Shown here: piece by piece, positions 33,354 to 45,470 of the stretch
Layout: each line of letters starts with the position of its first letter
Numbering within the stretch: position 1 is the first letter of the stretch
The notes under the pieces: generated by a model
What the model saw: only the letters and a program-made list of their open reading frames with translations
What the model was told of the DNA's origin: nothing
Database searches by the model: none
Source of the DNA: Cavia porcellus
Taxonomy: Eukaryota > Chordata > Mammalia > Rodentia > Caviidae
DNA length: 64,000 nucleotides
Reading direction: 5' to 3'
Assembly (NCBI RefSeq): GCF_034190915.1
Contig: NW_026947484.1
Coordinates: 207,464,657-207,528,656 of the forward strand
Translations under genes and position numbers: made by a program

Positions 33354-33398
33354 TTGTGTGTGTGTTTGTTTGTGTGTGTTTGTGCGAGCGTGCGTGCA
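33354..33398. repeat. GT-rich simple repeat
   Basis: Imperfect GT/GTTT/GC repeats lie inside the old L1 fragment. Confidence 0.8.
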
Positions 33399-33534
33399 TA
33401 GAGCTTTTAGTTTAATGTGAGTCCCTATGTTTATTTCTGCAACTGATGATAGATAGTACTGTAGCCTTACTCTCTTGATGTGGATATGCAGTTTTCTCAA
33501 GTCTTTTATTAAAATGGTTGTCCTTTAATAATTT

Positions 33535-33617
33535 TGGATGAGTATTTAGCTCAGTGACATAAGCACTTGCCTGGCAAGTGCAAGGTCATCAATTTGATTC
33601 CCAATTCAAAAAAAAAA
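33535..33617 (+). repeat. ID-type SINE inserted in the old L1
   Basis: It has an A box (ATTTAGCTCAGTGACA), the TTGCCTGGCAAGTGCAAGG anticodon region, a diverged B box (ATTTGATTCCC) and an A9 tail. It interrupts the L1 fragment. No clean target duplication is visible. Confidence 0.75.
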
Positions 33618-34090
33618 TTATAGATGTATACATTTCTGTCTAGGTTCTCTAATCTGTTCCTTTAGTTGATTTGTTTTATGTAGATACCAGGCAGTTTTGA
33701 AGATTACAGCTTTGAAGCATGTGTTTGAAGCCAGGTAGCATAATCCCTTGTGCTTTATTATTTTTGCTTCAAATATTTCACTCATTTTGGTTTTGTTGTG
33801 ATTTAATATAAATCACAACAAGTTTTTTCTATTTGTATAAGAAATTCATTGATAGTTTAGTAGGGATCACACAAAATCTATAAATCACTTTGGTTTGTAT
33901 GGACAATTTAACAGTACTGATCTTTCAATTCAAAAGCACTGATTATCTTTCCACTTTTTGTGTACTGTTCAACATCTTTCTCAGTGCTTTATAGTTATCA
34001 TTGCAGAGATTTTTCATCTTGGTTAAGTTTATTCCTAGATTTTTAATTTTATTAGTTATTAGAAATTATATTGCTCATTTGATTTTTTTT

Positions 34091-34874
34091 TTTCAGAAAA
34101 TGCTGGCATATGGCAATACAACTGACATCTGTTGGTAGGTTGCGTATTACAGTTTGCCCAGCGGAAGAGTTCTGCCTTAATATTTTGTACTAGTGACAGG
34201 TGGTTACAGACTTGAGCTTTTGAAGAATTCCTGTAACCAGGGTCATCAATATTCAGTCATTCATTTCTCCTCCTTCAGCCATGTACCAGCAGCAGCCAGG
34301 CAAGGTCCCTTCTGGAGATGTCCAAGACACATGTTACCAAAAAAATAGATTTCTTCTATTAAATCTCTTCTACAAAATATTTAATGTGTGTTTTTTTTGT
34401 TTCCTTTACTGACTCTTGGTTGGAATGTGCCGTAAATATATAGCACCAAACGTATTATCACAAGAAATTGACATCTTTGAATGTTGTTAAGAATTCATTT
34501 CATCATTCTTTTCTTACTTTTTTTATATATTCTTACAGAAATTCAGCTTTTTATCAAGTTTTTTATTTCATTCACATGTGAAAACAATGATAAATTACAG
34601 TATGTGAAATTGGAAAGTAGTTATATCAAATATGGTTTTACACATCATTTCACAATTTGAAGTTTTGAGTTTTTTCCTTCCGTGTTTAATTTTAATGGGA
34701 AGATAGAACAAATGGCATTATATAGCAATTAATAAGTAATAGTTACCTCATTGCTTTTTAAATTATTTTCAGTAATATTATAGAAATAACTTATTTAAAT
34801 GTTAAATAATTATTTTCTTAAATTATTTCTTATTCTTTTCTTAAAAATGAATTTCTACAAAGAAAGGTGGGTAG
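34091..34874. other. No gene seen; AT-rich DNA
   Basis: Nothing is recognised apart from short T-runs. Confidence 0.35.
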
Positions 34875-34975
34875 AAAGTTTAGATCTATGCTCAAGAAAC
34901 AATAATACAAGTACAAGGTCATAAGTTCGAATCCCCAGCACCCAAAAATAAAAATAAGAAATAACAATAATATAT
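34875..34975 (+). repeat. ID-type SINE remnant, target of the L1 insertion
   Basis: It has GTACAAGGTCATAAGTTCGA followed by CCCCAGCACC and an A-rich tail ending at the L1 5' junction. The L1 has inserted into or just after this A-rich tail, the usual kind of target for L1 endonuclease. Confidence 0.55.
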
Positions 34976-34985
34976 AAGACATCAA
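34976..34985. other. Target-site duplication, left copy
   Basis: AAGACATCAA lies directly before the first L1 5'UTR monomer and is repeated at 42,254-42,263 after the poly(A). Confidence 0.8.
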
Positions 34986-36214
34986 GGTCTGCAAAGGAGG
35001 AGCTGGGCAGATCTGGGGTGCCCTCACTGGCCTCTCTGTGTGTCTGGAGGACTCTGGATATCTGCGCCCAGACTGCTGGAGTTCCCTCAGGCTTCCAGGT
35101 GCAGTGAAGGAGAGAGGTGGGTTTGAGGCTTACACATCAGCCTCCCCATTCCCGGCTTCATTTGGAGACCTGCTGAGCTCCCGATAGGTGGGCTGGCCCA
35201 CTTAACCAGCCTAGCCCAGCCTGTTTAGCTGCCGCGCCTGGCCATAGGTCTGCAGAGGAGGAGCTGGGCAGATCTGGGGTGCCCTCACCGGCCTCTCTGC
35301 GTGTCTGGAGGACTCTGGATATCTGCGCCCAGACTGCTGGAGTTCCCTCAGGCTTCCAGGTGCAGTGAAGGAGAGAGGTGGGTTTGAGGCTTCCACATCA
35401 GCCTCCCCATTCCCGGCTTCACTTGGAGACCTGCTGAGCTCCCGATAGGTGGGCTGGCCCACACTACCAGCCTAGCCCAGCCTGTTTAGCTGCCGCGCCT
35501 GGCCATAGGTCTGCAGAGGAGGAGCTGGGCAGATCTGGGGTGCCCTCACCGGCCTCTCTGCGTGTCTGGAGGACTCTGGATATCTGCACCCAGACTGCTG
35601 GAGTTCCCTCAGGCTTCCAGGTGCAGTGAAGGGGAGAGGTGGGTTTGAGGCTTACACATCAGCCTCCCCATTCCGGCTTCATTTGGAGACCTGCTGAGCT
35701 CCCGATAGGTGGGCTGGCCCACACTACCAGCCTAGCCCAGCCTGTTTAGCTGCCGCGCCTGGCCATTGGTCTGCAGAGGAGGAGCTGGGCAGATTTGGGG
35801 TGCCTGCATCGGCCTCTCCATGTGTCTGGAGGACTGTGGATATCTCTGCAACCAGGGAGGGTCCACAGGTTCCTGAAGCACTGCGGCCTGTGGTGAGTAC
35901 CCTAACCCGGCTGCGATTGAAGAACTGTGGAGCTTCCAAGGGGCAGGTGGGTGCACAGTGTCCCTGAGGCCCAGCTTGTCTGGAACTGCGGAGTTCTGAG
36001 CAGGCAGAGGAGGGCCACTGGTTCTGTAGGCCTAATGGCTTGGGGTAGCGCGGCGCCAGAGTCTCAGTAGCTCCAAACATAGAAGGGGATTTTCAACAGA
36101 TCCTGAGGAAGCTTTCAAATAACACTTGAAACACAGAAATATAGGAAAATGACAAAATGAAAGACCAAATTACAACCTCAAACCTCCAGCCCATCTCAAG
36201 AAACCCTAGGAGTG
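34986..36214 (+). promoter_or_regulatory. L1 5'UTR with 261-bp tandem monomers (internal promoter)
   Basis: Direct repeats starting GGTCTGCARAGGAGGAGCTGG begin at 34,986, 35,247, 35,508 and 35,768, a spacing of 261, 261 and 260 bases; the fourth is partial and merges into unique, GC-rich sequence (to about 36,070). Monomer-type 5'UTRs act as repeated L1 promoters in mouse; that is family knowledge. CpG-containing GCCGCGCC motifs recur in each unit. The monomers do not obviously resemble the shorter ones in copies A and B. Confidence 0.85.
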
Positions 36215-37201
36215 ATGTATATAGAAGAAAATATATCCCATCCACCTCATATATCGGACACAATAGCCACTGAAATTGACAAGCAACTCCAGGAAGCTTT
36301 AAAGAAATTCAAACTCGAAATACTCTCCCAGATAAAAGAAGAAATGATAAAAGAAATGAAAGAGATTCTAAATATATCTAAAGAAAACACAGATAAAAAA
36401 TTGGAGGAACTAAACAAAAAGATAGAATCCCTAGACGAGCAATATAAGAAACAAACAGAATACATAATGCAGATGCACAGAGATATACAGGAAATAAAAA
36501 ACTCCACTGAAAGTTGTAAAAACCACCTTAATGAAAGTGAAGATAGAATTTCAGACCTTGAAGACAGGATTGCAGCTAGTGAACAGGAAAGGAAAGATCT
36601 TTTGAAAATAACTAGGAACCAGGAAACAACAATTCAACAACTGCAAGACGATGCAAAGAAGAATAACATAAGAATGATAGGGATTAATGAAAGAGAGGGA
36701 GACAACATGAAGGATGTCAGGAGGATATTTAGAGAAGTAATAGCTGGAAATTTCCCAAGCATGAGATCAGAAACTGACATCAGGATCAGTGAAGCATATA
36801 GAACTCCAAACAGTCATAACCAAAATAAAACTACACCCAGACATATAATAATCACCATCCCAGAAATCCAACACAAGAATATATTATTAAAAGCTGTCAG
36901 AGAGAAAAGACAAATCACTTATAAAGGAAAACCTGTCAGAATCACAGCAGACTTCTCAGCACAAACGATAAAGTCAAGAAGAACATGGAGTGAAGTATTC
37001 CAGATCCTAAAGCAAAATGATTTCCAACCAAGACTGATGTATCCTGCAAAACTATCATTCAAAATAGATGGTGCAATACGATACTTCCATGACAAAGAAC
37101 AGCTGAAGAACTTCATGAACACCAAACCAACCCTGCAAAAAATATTGAAAGACAGTTTAGATACACAAAGGAAAAAAGCACTAAGCAAAGCAAATAATTA
37201 A
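36215..37201 (+). CDS. L1 ORF1p, intact
   Basis: 328 residues from the ATG at 36,215 (an in-frame GTG sits just before it) to a stop at 37,199-37,201. An N-terminal tail is followed by a coiled coil rich in Lys/Glu (about residues 20-150, including the heptad-like [20 protein letters not shown]), an RRM domain (from about 152, [10 protein letters not shown]) and the C-terminal domain (about 235-320, [20 protein letters not shown]). ORF1p trimers coat L1 RNA in the cytoplasm and act as nucleic-acid chaperones. Length is close to the roughly 338 residues of human. The frame is uninterrupted, unlike every other ORF1 here except the truncated copy C. ORF2 starts 19 bases downstream. Confidence 0.93.
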   Translation: MYIEENISHPPHISDTIATEIDKQLQEALKKFKLEILSQIKEEMIKEMKEILNISKENTDKKLEELNKKIESLDEQYKKQTEYIMQMHRDIQEIKNSTESCKNHLNESEDRISDLEDRIAASEQERKDLLKITRNQETTIQQLQDDAKKNNIRMIGINEREGDNMKDVRRIFREVIAGNFPSMRSETDIRISEAYRTPNSHNQNKTTPRHIIITIPEIQHKNILLKAVREKRQITYKGKPVRITADFSAQTIKSRRTWSEVFQILKQNDFQPRLMYPAKLSFKIDGAIRYFHDKEQLKNFMNTKPTLQKILKDSLDTQRKKALSKANN

Positions 37202-37220
37202 ACAGAACAGAAAGATAAAG

Positions 37221-40200
37221 ATGCAACAGCAGAGAGATAACATTCCTACAATTAACCAGCATTTAACAGTAATAACCATTAATGTAAATGGTCTCAATGC
37301 ACCAATCAAAAGAAACAGACTAGCAGAATGGATCAAGAAACAAAATCCAACCATATCCTGTTTACAGGAAACCCATCTAACCCAGAAAGATACTCACAGA
37401 CTGAAAGTCAAAGGATGGAAAACAATTCTTCATGCAGCAGGAATCCAAAAAAAGGCAGGAGTAGCCATTCGGTTTGCAGACAACGTGAACTTTAAACCAA
37501 CAATGACCATAAAGGACAAAGAAGGTCACTACATACTCGTAAGGGGAAAACTCCAAGAGGAAGAGATAACTATCTTAAATATATACGCACCAAACTCCAG
37601 AGCACCCAGTTATATAAAACAATTATTAACAGAAATGAAAACTCAAATTATCAGTAACACAATTGTAACAGGAGACCTTAATACACCACTGAAACCAAGG
37701 GACAGATCAACCAGACAGAAAATGAGCAAAGAAATAACAGAACTGAATCACACCTGTGAACAAATGGGTTTGATAGACATATACAGAATGTTCCACCCAA
37801 CAACATCAGAATGCACATTCTTCTCAGCAGTACATGGATCATTTTCTAAAATAGACCATATATTAGCTCACAGAACATATTTAAGCAAATGCAAAAGAGT
37901 TGAAATCATCCCTTGCATATTATCGGATCATAGCGCTCTGAAATTAGAAATTAATGACAAAGGATACTGCAAAAATTCCGCAAACACATGGAAACTAAAT
38001 AACACACTCTTGAGTAATCAGTGGGTCACAGAAGAAATTAAAGAAGAAATTAAACAATACCTAAAAGAAAATGAAAATGCAGATACAACTTACCGGAATC
38101 TGTGGGATGCAATGAAAGCCGTTCTGAGAGGAAAATTTATTGCACTGAGTTCCCACATCAGGAAAACAGAATGAATACAAATAAATAACTTGATGCTACA
38201 CCTCAAACAGCTATAAAAAGAAGAGCAAGTCAAGCCCAAAGCCAAAAGAAGAGAGGAAATTATAAAAATCAGAGCAGAAATCAATGCAATAGAGACTAAG
38301 AAAACAATCCAAAGAATCAACGAATCAAAGAGTTGGTTCTTTGAAAGAATAAATAAAATCGATAAGCCCCTAGCCAACCTTATTAAAAAAAGGAAAGAAA
38401 AAGCTCAAATTCATGCAATAAGAAATGAAAAAGGAGAAATCACTACAGACCCAATAGAAATACAGAGGATCATCAACACCTATTTCGAAAACCTCTACTC
38501 TCAAAAGTTTGATAACACAGAAGAAATAGACAGATTCTTAGAAGCATATGAAGTATCAAAGCTAGATCAAGAGGATATAAAACTGTTGAATAACCCAATC
38601 TCTGCTAATGAAATTGAGAATGTAATTGGGTCCTTGCCCACCAAGAAGAGCCCAGGCCCAGATGGATTCACTGCAGAATTCTACAAGAAATATAAAGAAG
38701 ACCTAATGCCGACACTCCTCAAACTATTCAATGAAATTGAAAGGGAAGCAATCCTTCCTAAGTCATTCCTGGAAGCAAATATTACTCTAGTACCAAAACC
38801 TGAGAAAGACCCAACTATAAAAGAGAACTATAGACCGATCTCCCTAATGAACACAGATGCAAAAATCCTCAATAAAATATTGGCAAATAGGATCCAGCAA
38901 ATCATCAAGAAGATTATACACCATGACCAAGTGGGATTCATCCCAGGAATGCAAGGATGGTTCAACATACGCAAATCAATAAATGTAATCCACCATATCA
39001 ATAAAGCCAAAAATAAGAATCACATGATCATCTCTATAGATGCAGAAAAAGCCTTCGATAAGGTCCAACACTTATTCATGATAAGAACTTTACAGAAAAT
39101 TGGAATAACTGGTCTTTACCTCAATATAATAAAGGCCATTTATGACAAACCAACAGCCAGCATCATACTAAATGGCCAAAAATTGAAAGCCTTTACTTTA
39201 AAATCGGGTACAAGACAAGATGTCCTTTATCACCACTCCTATTTAATATAGTACTGGAAGTACTAGCCAGAGCAATTAGGCAAGAAAGAGAAATAAAAGG
39301 GGTAAAGATAGGAAAAGAAGAAGTTAAATTATCATTGTTTGCAGATGACATGATACTCTACATAGAAGACCCCCTAAACTCCATTGAAATACTCTTAGAT
39401 ACAATAAATAAATTCAGTAATGTGGCTGGATACAAAATCAATACTCAGAAATCAATAGCATTCCTATACACGAACAACAAAATTACAGAGAGGGAAATAA
39501 GAGAAACTGGACTATTCACATTAGCAAGCAAAAAAATGAAATATTTAGGAATTACTCTTACAAAAGAAGTGAAAGACTTATACAGTGAAAATTATAATAC
39601 ACTGAAAAAGGAAATTGAAGATGATCTCAGAAAATGGAAAGACATCCCTTGCTCATGGATAGGAAGAACAAACATTGTGAAAATGGCCATTCTCCCAAAA
39701 CTGTTATACAGATTCAATGCAATCCCAATAGAAATACCATCAACATACCTTATAGATCTAGAGAAATCACTCCTAAATTTCATCTGGAACCAGAAGAGAC
39801 CTAGAATCGCAAAGGCAATTCTAAGCAGCAAAGACAAAGCAGGAGGCATCACAATCCCTGACTTGAAGTTATACTACAAAGCAACAGTAGTAAAATCAAC
39901 ATGGTATTGGAATCAAAACAGAGCTGAAGATCAGTGGAATAGATTAGAAGATACAACCACAACTACGAACACACTCAACCACCTTATTTTTGATAAAGGA
40001 GCCAAGCAGGTTCACTGGAAGAACGACAGTCTCTTTAATAAATGGTGCTGGAAAAACTGGCTCTCCATTTGCCGAAAACTAAAGCTAGACCCATGTCTAT
40101 CACCATGTACTAAATTAAAATCTAAATGGGTCAAAGATCTGAATATTAAAACAGAAACACTAAATCTATTGGAAGACAAAATAGGTAGAAACCTTGGAGA

Positions 40201-41054
40201 CATAGGAGTAGGTAAAGAATTCACGAACAGGACTCAAACCGCATGGGAAATACTTCCCAGAATCAATAACTGGGACCACTTCTTATTAAAAAAGTTTCTG
40301 CATGTCAAAAGAAATCTCCAGCATAGTGAAAAGAAAACCCACAAACTGGGAAAAGATTTTAGTGAACTCTCTCTCAGACAAGGGCCTCTTGTCTAAAACA
40401 TATAAAGAATTAAAGAAACTCAGACCTCCGAAATTCAAAGATCCAATCCAAAAATGGGCATCTGAGATGAATATGCAATTCTCAGATGAAGAAATGCAAA
40501 TGGCAAATAAATACATGAAAAAATGCTCATCATCATTGGTCATTAGAGAAATGCAAATTAAAACCACACTGAGATACCATCTCACTCCTGAAAGAATGGC
40601 CAGGATCAAGAAAACCGACAACAAATGCTGGAGAGGCTGTGGGGAAAAAGGAACTCTCCTGAACTGCTGGTGGGAGTGTAGACTGGTACAGCCTTTGTGG
40701 AGATCTGTCTGGAGATTTCTCAAAAAGTTGGGACTGGAAATCCCATTTATTCCAGCTATTCCACTTCTAGGCATATTCCCAGAAGAACTGAAAGCATCAT
40801 ACCACAGTGATATATGTGCACCTATGTTTATAGCAGCACAATTTGTAATCACCAGATCTTGGAAACAACCCAAGTGCCCATCAACTGAGGAATGGATAAA
40901 AAAGTTGTGGTATTTCTATACAATGGAGTATTATTCAGCTATAAAGAAGGATCACATTGAGATATTCAATAAATGGGCGCAGCTTGAGACCATACTCATT
41001 AGTGAAATAAATCAATCTCGCATGTGTGAATACCGAATAGTTTACCTAATGTAA
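37221..41054 (+). pseudogene. L1 ORF2p, four lesions
   Basis: The total span of 1,278 codons matches the family's roughly 1,275. The endonuclease (37,221-about 37,940) keeps the catalytic set: Asn in NVNGLN, Glu in QETHL, Tyr in NIYAPN, Asp/Asn in GDLNTP, Asp in IDHIL and SDH. The reverse transcriptase has [10 protein letters not shown] (about 39,040) and FADDMILY (39,340-39,364). The C-terminal Cys region (CWRGCGEKGTLLNCWWEC) has Asn where the family has His. Lesions: TGA at 38,172-38,174 and TAA at 38,214-38,216 in the first frame; a one-base deletion near 39,219; and a shift back to the original frame in the A6 run near 40,290. ORF2p nicks target DNA and primes reverse transcription. Confidence 0.92.
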
Positions 41055-42253
41055 ATAATGATTCAAATATATAAAAATATGTGGTAATCATGATTCCCCA
41101 TTAGGTGGCCTTGAAGCCTTATAAAGTTTTCACTCATTAATTAGAAAGGCTTTATTCTGGGCTTCTTGATATGAAAATATTTGAAGCTAGAGTATATGAA
41201 GTTTTATCTAAATATTTCAAGGAAAAAGACACTATGGTAACTACTATTAAGTCAGGTTATAAGGTGGTGAAGTACTAGGTTGTTGAAACAGTCATGCTGT
41301 GACCTCTATTGTTATGTCCTGTTTTATCTCAATCTCCCCCTTATTGTTTCAAAAAAAAATTATTTAGTCATTTCTTATGTTTGTCTTAATTAAAGAAAAA
41401 ATGCAAAAAAATTAGGATATATAAATAGTAACTCTTTTCGATTTCCTATTAACTTGTTTTGAAGTCCTGTAGTACTCCCACGATCTTGTTTTGACTGATT
41501 AGACTCTGTTCCATTCTATATGACAGTATCAAGTTTGAAGACATAGGCAACTACTTTGAAGACAATAAGATTCACTAAGATACCCATTCTGGTTTGACTA
41601 TTGTCTTCTTTGGAAGTCCTGTAATGTTTACAATGCCTAAGTTTTATTGGTCTTGTTCTCTACTGTTTTGTCCAACTTTATAATATCTAATAAGATAGAC
41701 AATTCTTATTAAGGAAACAAGGGACAACGTTGATAACCATTGTTGATAAACTTGTACTCTGTTCTACACCATGTGCTATGTCTATCCTTGGTATTGACTG
41801 ACAGCTTTGTTTTGCCATATTTGACTGTATTCTTCCCCCCCCCCCCAAAGAAAGTAATAAGCACTAAGGAGTAATAAAATCCAAGATGTATAAATTTTGT
41901 TGTAAAAAAGAGAGGGAAAAAAAAAAGGAAAAGAGCTCTAACGGATATAACAGCAAGTGTGTTTGGGGGTGTTAAATAGCTGACTTTATCAATGTTTTTG
42001 GAACACTGAACACAGCTGTTTGCAGTCTCCCTGTTTGAATGTCCACCTTGTGTTCTTTGATACTGTGATTTGAGGAACTATTTTCAAGAAGATAGTGTGT
42101 AATCTACTAGCAGGTGATTTCTTACTGTTATGTTTTTTTGTTTTGTTTTGTTTTGTTTTGTTTTGTTTTGTTTTGTAGTTCTGTATTGCATGTACCCTTA
42201 TGCCGCTTTGGTTTGTTTTGTGTTTTTCTCTTTTTCCTCTTAAATTAAAAAAA
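41055..42253 (+). repeat. L1 3'UTR with internal repeat and short poly(A)
   Basis: About 1.2 kb. GAAGTCCTGTA recurs at about 41,459 and 41,613, marking an internal repeat of about 150 bases. A C12 tract lies at 41,835-41,846 and (TTTTG)8 at 42,136-42,175. The final 200 bases also occur, diverged, at 63,030-63,210. The element ends in AAATTAAAAAAAAAG, so the tail is only about nine A. Confidence 0.85.
42136..42175 (+). repeat. (TTTTG)8 pentamer repeat
   Basis: Eight exact TTTTG units lie within the L1 3'UTR. Confidence 0.95.
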
Positions 42254-42263
42254 AAGACATCAA
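42254..42263. other. Target-site duplication, right copy
   Basis: AAGACATCAA, identical to 34,976-34,985. Confidence 0.8.
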
Positions 42264-44466
42264 AACACATAAAACATTATGTAAACCATTTTTTTACTAC
42301 ATGTAGTTTTCATACCTCATGTGAAATGTATTGCCTTTAGATCACTGGATATAGAACAAATACTGAGGACAGACATCTTATATTTTACTATCTCCTAACT
42401 GGAACTGATTGGGAGAAATTTGAGTCTTAATAATGTTGAATAATATGTTATTTCTTTTAGATACTCAGTTCAATTAATGAATATCAAACATTTTATAAGA
42501 AGAGATTTTACCAGGCCAACTTTGTTGATTAAATGAGAGTGATTTGAAATTAAAAGAAACCTTTGTTCATTTAAATGATACATGTGATATAATTGACAGT
42601 AGAGAATTTCATAAAAATATTAAAACACTCCTTATTTACCTCTTTGTATCACTTAGGCAATTTTGTTTTTTTCATATATCCATTATTAAATGTATAAAAG
42701 TAATAACTAGCTCGAAGACATACTGGAAGAGAATCCCATTTCCAGTGCCTTAGGTTAACTGAGCATTTAAAGCATTTATATTGGTAAATCTGTTTTAAAT
42801 TTTTATATTGTAGCTTGCTTCCTTTATCTTTAGTAACAATTTCCAGTAATCAATGATTGATTTTTCCATGTTAAACACTAACTCAAACATTGGAAAAGAA
42901 AGCATTATAACTTGTGCATCATAGAGGTTAAATCTGGACTCTGACTCTTTGCTACAGAAGGTTTGTGAATTCACAATAGTGATCTGGACCATTACTGAAG
43001 ACAAATTCCCTTTTCTTCCAGATTATCTACAAAGTACTTCCAGTACTCTATAAAGTATACCAGTGCTGGACCAAAATCTAGAAAGTAACCTAAAATAGCC
43101 AAGAAAGTCAGTTTCTCAGAGAGTTTCTTAATGCTAAATGTTATCAAATAGTTACAATGCCTAAACAGGCACGTTAGAGGGAACATCAAGTCAAAATTTA
43201 TAAATGTTTTTTGTTTGTCCAAATCATTACAAATGAAAGTTTATAAATTTAGTAGGAATTAAGGAAAACTGACGATACTGTATTAATAATATCAATTGTG
43301 CACTGGGTATTTTTTTAATGTTTACAGTAAATTTACAAACTATTAGCAAGGAAAATAAAAAATGTTTCAACGTAGCGTTAATTTTTTTTTAGCCCAGGAA
43401 ATCTATGGAAATGAACAACCATTTTACAACAATTTACTCTGATCAATCTGTGCAAAGAGAACTAACATTATTTCAGATATTTTTGCAAAAATACCTCAAA
43501 AAATGTTTTCCTTTCAAAGGAAACAAAAGCCATATTGGGGAAAAGGGGATGATGAGGAACTGCTCAAGAGAAAACCTGTGTTTAATGATTCTTGGTAGAT
43601 ACACTGCCAATGACCTTTTAGAATAAGAGGAAATGTGATGATTACTTGCTAGTGACGATTTTGTTCTCACATTCCTCTGATCTAAAACAGTGCATTTTCA
43701 CAACATATGTGATAGTTTCAGGCCTTTCCTATGAATTTTAGAGAATGATACATGCGTGAGTAACATTACCTGTCATGGATCTTTGCAGAAATAATGGCAT
43801 GTGGCCAAAGCATCTCAACACTAAGGCAATATTAGCAGGTTTTGGATCTTTGCCTTTTCCTAAATTAGAGTCACTATTTTTAAAACCTGGTTTACTTTCT
43901 AATTATCTTATAGGTTTTTTTTTGCAAAAATATTGAGTAATTTACCAACTACCATCAGATTTTAATTTTAGATTTTTTAAAAAAATTCTTTTTAATTGAC
44001 ATATTTCATTTGTCTCCCTTTTGCCTTCTTTTCTACTTGTATCTTCTCTCTAATGTTTTTTTCTTCTCTTTCTTTTTAGTTCCTTAGTTATATTTTCTTC
44101 ACTTTCATTCACAGGGAGTTTCAGAGACATTGCGTGGATATAATCTGATATAGTATGAAAGTCAGATATAGGTTCATAAAAGTTAAAATAGAAAATTTCT
44201 AAAATTTTATTCTAGAAAAATAAATTCAAGTTTCAATAGCCAATACTGCTATTGTATTTGGAAAAACTGACTCTCATAGTCCAAATGATTATGGAGAAAA
44301 ACACATAAATATTAAGGAACACTTTTTTCGTAATTTAAGCAAAATTTTATGTTGAACAAGTCTTTATTGAGCACTTGGCAACTTGATATTGCAGGTTAGA
44401 TGGTCACTAAACAATGGAAAACAAGATGTTTATGTGGTGCTTGTGTGCACATGCACATGTGTGCTT
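42264..44466. other. No gene seen; AT-rich DNA
   Basis: Open frames are shorter than 80 codons and show no recognised motif. Confidence 0.35.
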
Positions 44467-44490
44467 GTGTGTGTGTGTGTGTGTGTGTGT
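44467..44490. repeat. (GT)12 microsatellite
   Basis: A perfect GT run, with GTGAGTGTATGTGTAC following. Confidence 0.9.
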
Positions 44491-44959
44491 GAGTGTATGT
44501 GTACACGCTCTCACGCAATCCACAATAGTATGATCAGTATAAAATGCACAATTAGAGATGGGAATAAATACATAATATGAGGCCAACAAAAATGAAAGTT
44601 GGGAGATGTATTCTGAAAAGATGAAGTTAAGATTTAAACTGGAAGCTGAGGTGGAACGACCTCTGATGTATTATTTCAGACAAGGCACCATGAAGGGACA
44701 CCCCGTTAATATCACCAATGTAATGTTCCTTCTATAAAATATTTCTAAATGCTTTTAAAATAAGGAACTGCAATAATACTTATATAAAATACATAGTGAC
44801 ATTTCTATAAAATGTAGACTATTTCCATTATCCTTAAATGTTTCCTCATGTCCTGTGGCAGTCGAGACCTTTTCTACATTCAACATCAGACCAGAAATAA
44901 TGTGATTCTGTCACCGGTGTTGTCTTGAAATTCCACAAAAGTGCTATTACGGACTGTGT
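44491..44959. other. No gene seen
   Basis: AT-rich, no repeat recognised. Confidence 0.35.
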
Positions 44960-45470
44960 AATTGGTTGAGTCTGATTCATTTGACTTAGTATAATGTTTG
45001 TGAGATTTATCCATGCTGCTACATGTATTAATATTTCACTATATTTTATTGCTGGAAGCTATACTTCTGTGTATCACAAAATTGGTTTATATCTTCCTCA
45101 GATAATGAATATTGGATTGTTTCGGCTATCATAATAATGCTGCTATGAACATTCATGTACAAGTCTTTTTGCAGGCATCTATTTTCATTTCTCACAAGTA
45201 GATGAGTAAAAATGGAATTTCTGAGTAGTATAATAAGTGTTTATTAAACCTCCTGAGGTACCGCCATCCTGTTTTCCAAAGCCACTGTGTAATTTTTCAT
45301 TCACTCCAGCAACATCCAGCAGTTGGGGTTGTTCCTCACCCTAACCAAAACCTGACATGGCCTAACTTTTCTGTTTTAGTTGTTTTATTAGATGTGTAGT
45401 AATCTGATTTTCAGTTTGCATTTCTCTAGTAGTTAGTAAATAATCTTTTAAGAAGCATATGATCAAAATT
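44960..45470 (-). mobile_element. Old L1 fragment (ORF2 C-terminus/3' region)
   Basis: Antisense L1 landmarks appear in order: TTATCCATGCTGCTACATGT (45,008), CTGCTATGAACATTCATGTAC (45,140), AGCAACATCCAGCAG (45,308) and TTTGCATTTCTCTAGTAGTTA (45,414). It is diverged and truncated at both ends. Confidence 0.8.

Larger units (their letters stand above)
32600..34090 (-). mobile_element. Old L1 fragment (ORF2 C-terminus and 3' region), split by a SINE
   Basis: Typical antisense L1 text runs throughout: TTATCCATTCATCGGTTGAT (32,800), TTTCCATTTCTCTAAAGATTA (33,122) and, after the SINE, GGTTAAGTTTATTCCTAGATT (34,022). The order is consistent with a single element on the minus strand. It is diverged and probably predates the rodent radiation. 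Confidence 0.75.
34986..42253 (+). mobile_element. Full-length L1 retrotransposon (7.27 kb)
   Basis: It is complete: three and a part tandem 5'UTR monomers, an intact ORF1, a nearly complete ORF2, a long 3'UTR and a short A9 tail, between 10-bp target duplications (34,976-34,985 and 42,254-42,263). The length, duplications and intact ORF1 show a comparatively recent insertion. ORF2 has two nonsense codons and two compensating frameshifts, so the copy cannot move autonomously. It is the best reference for classifying the other L1 pieces here. Confidence 0.95.

Noticed and set aside
35211..36080. Open frames of 74-118 codons on the minus strand
   Set aside because: They lie antisense in the 261-bp L1 promoter monomers and simply repeat with them.
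40286..40873. 195-codon minus-strand open frame
   Set aside because: Antisense to conserved L1 ORF2 C-terminal coding sequence.
44383..44589. Cys-Val-rich and Thr-His-rich small open frames
   Set aside because: They are translations of a (GT)n microsatellite on both strands.
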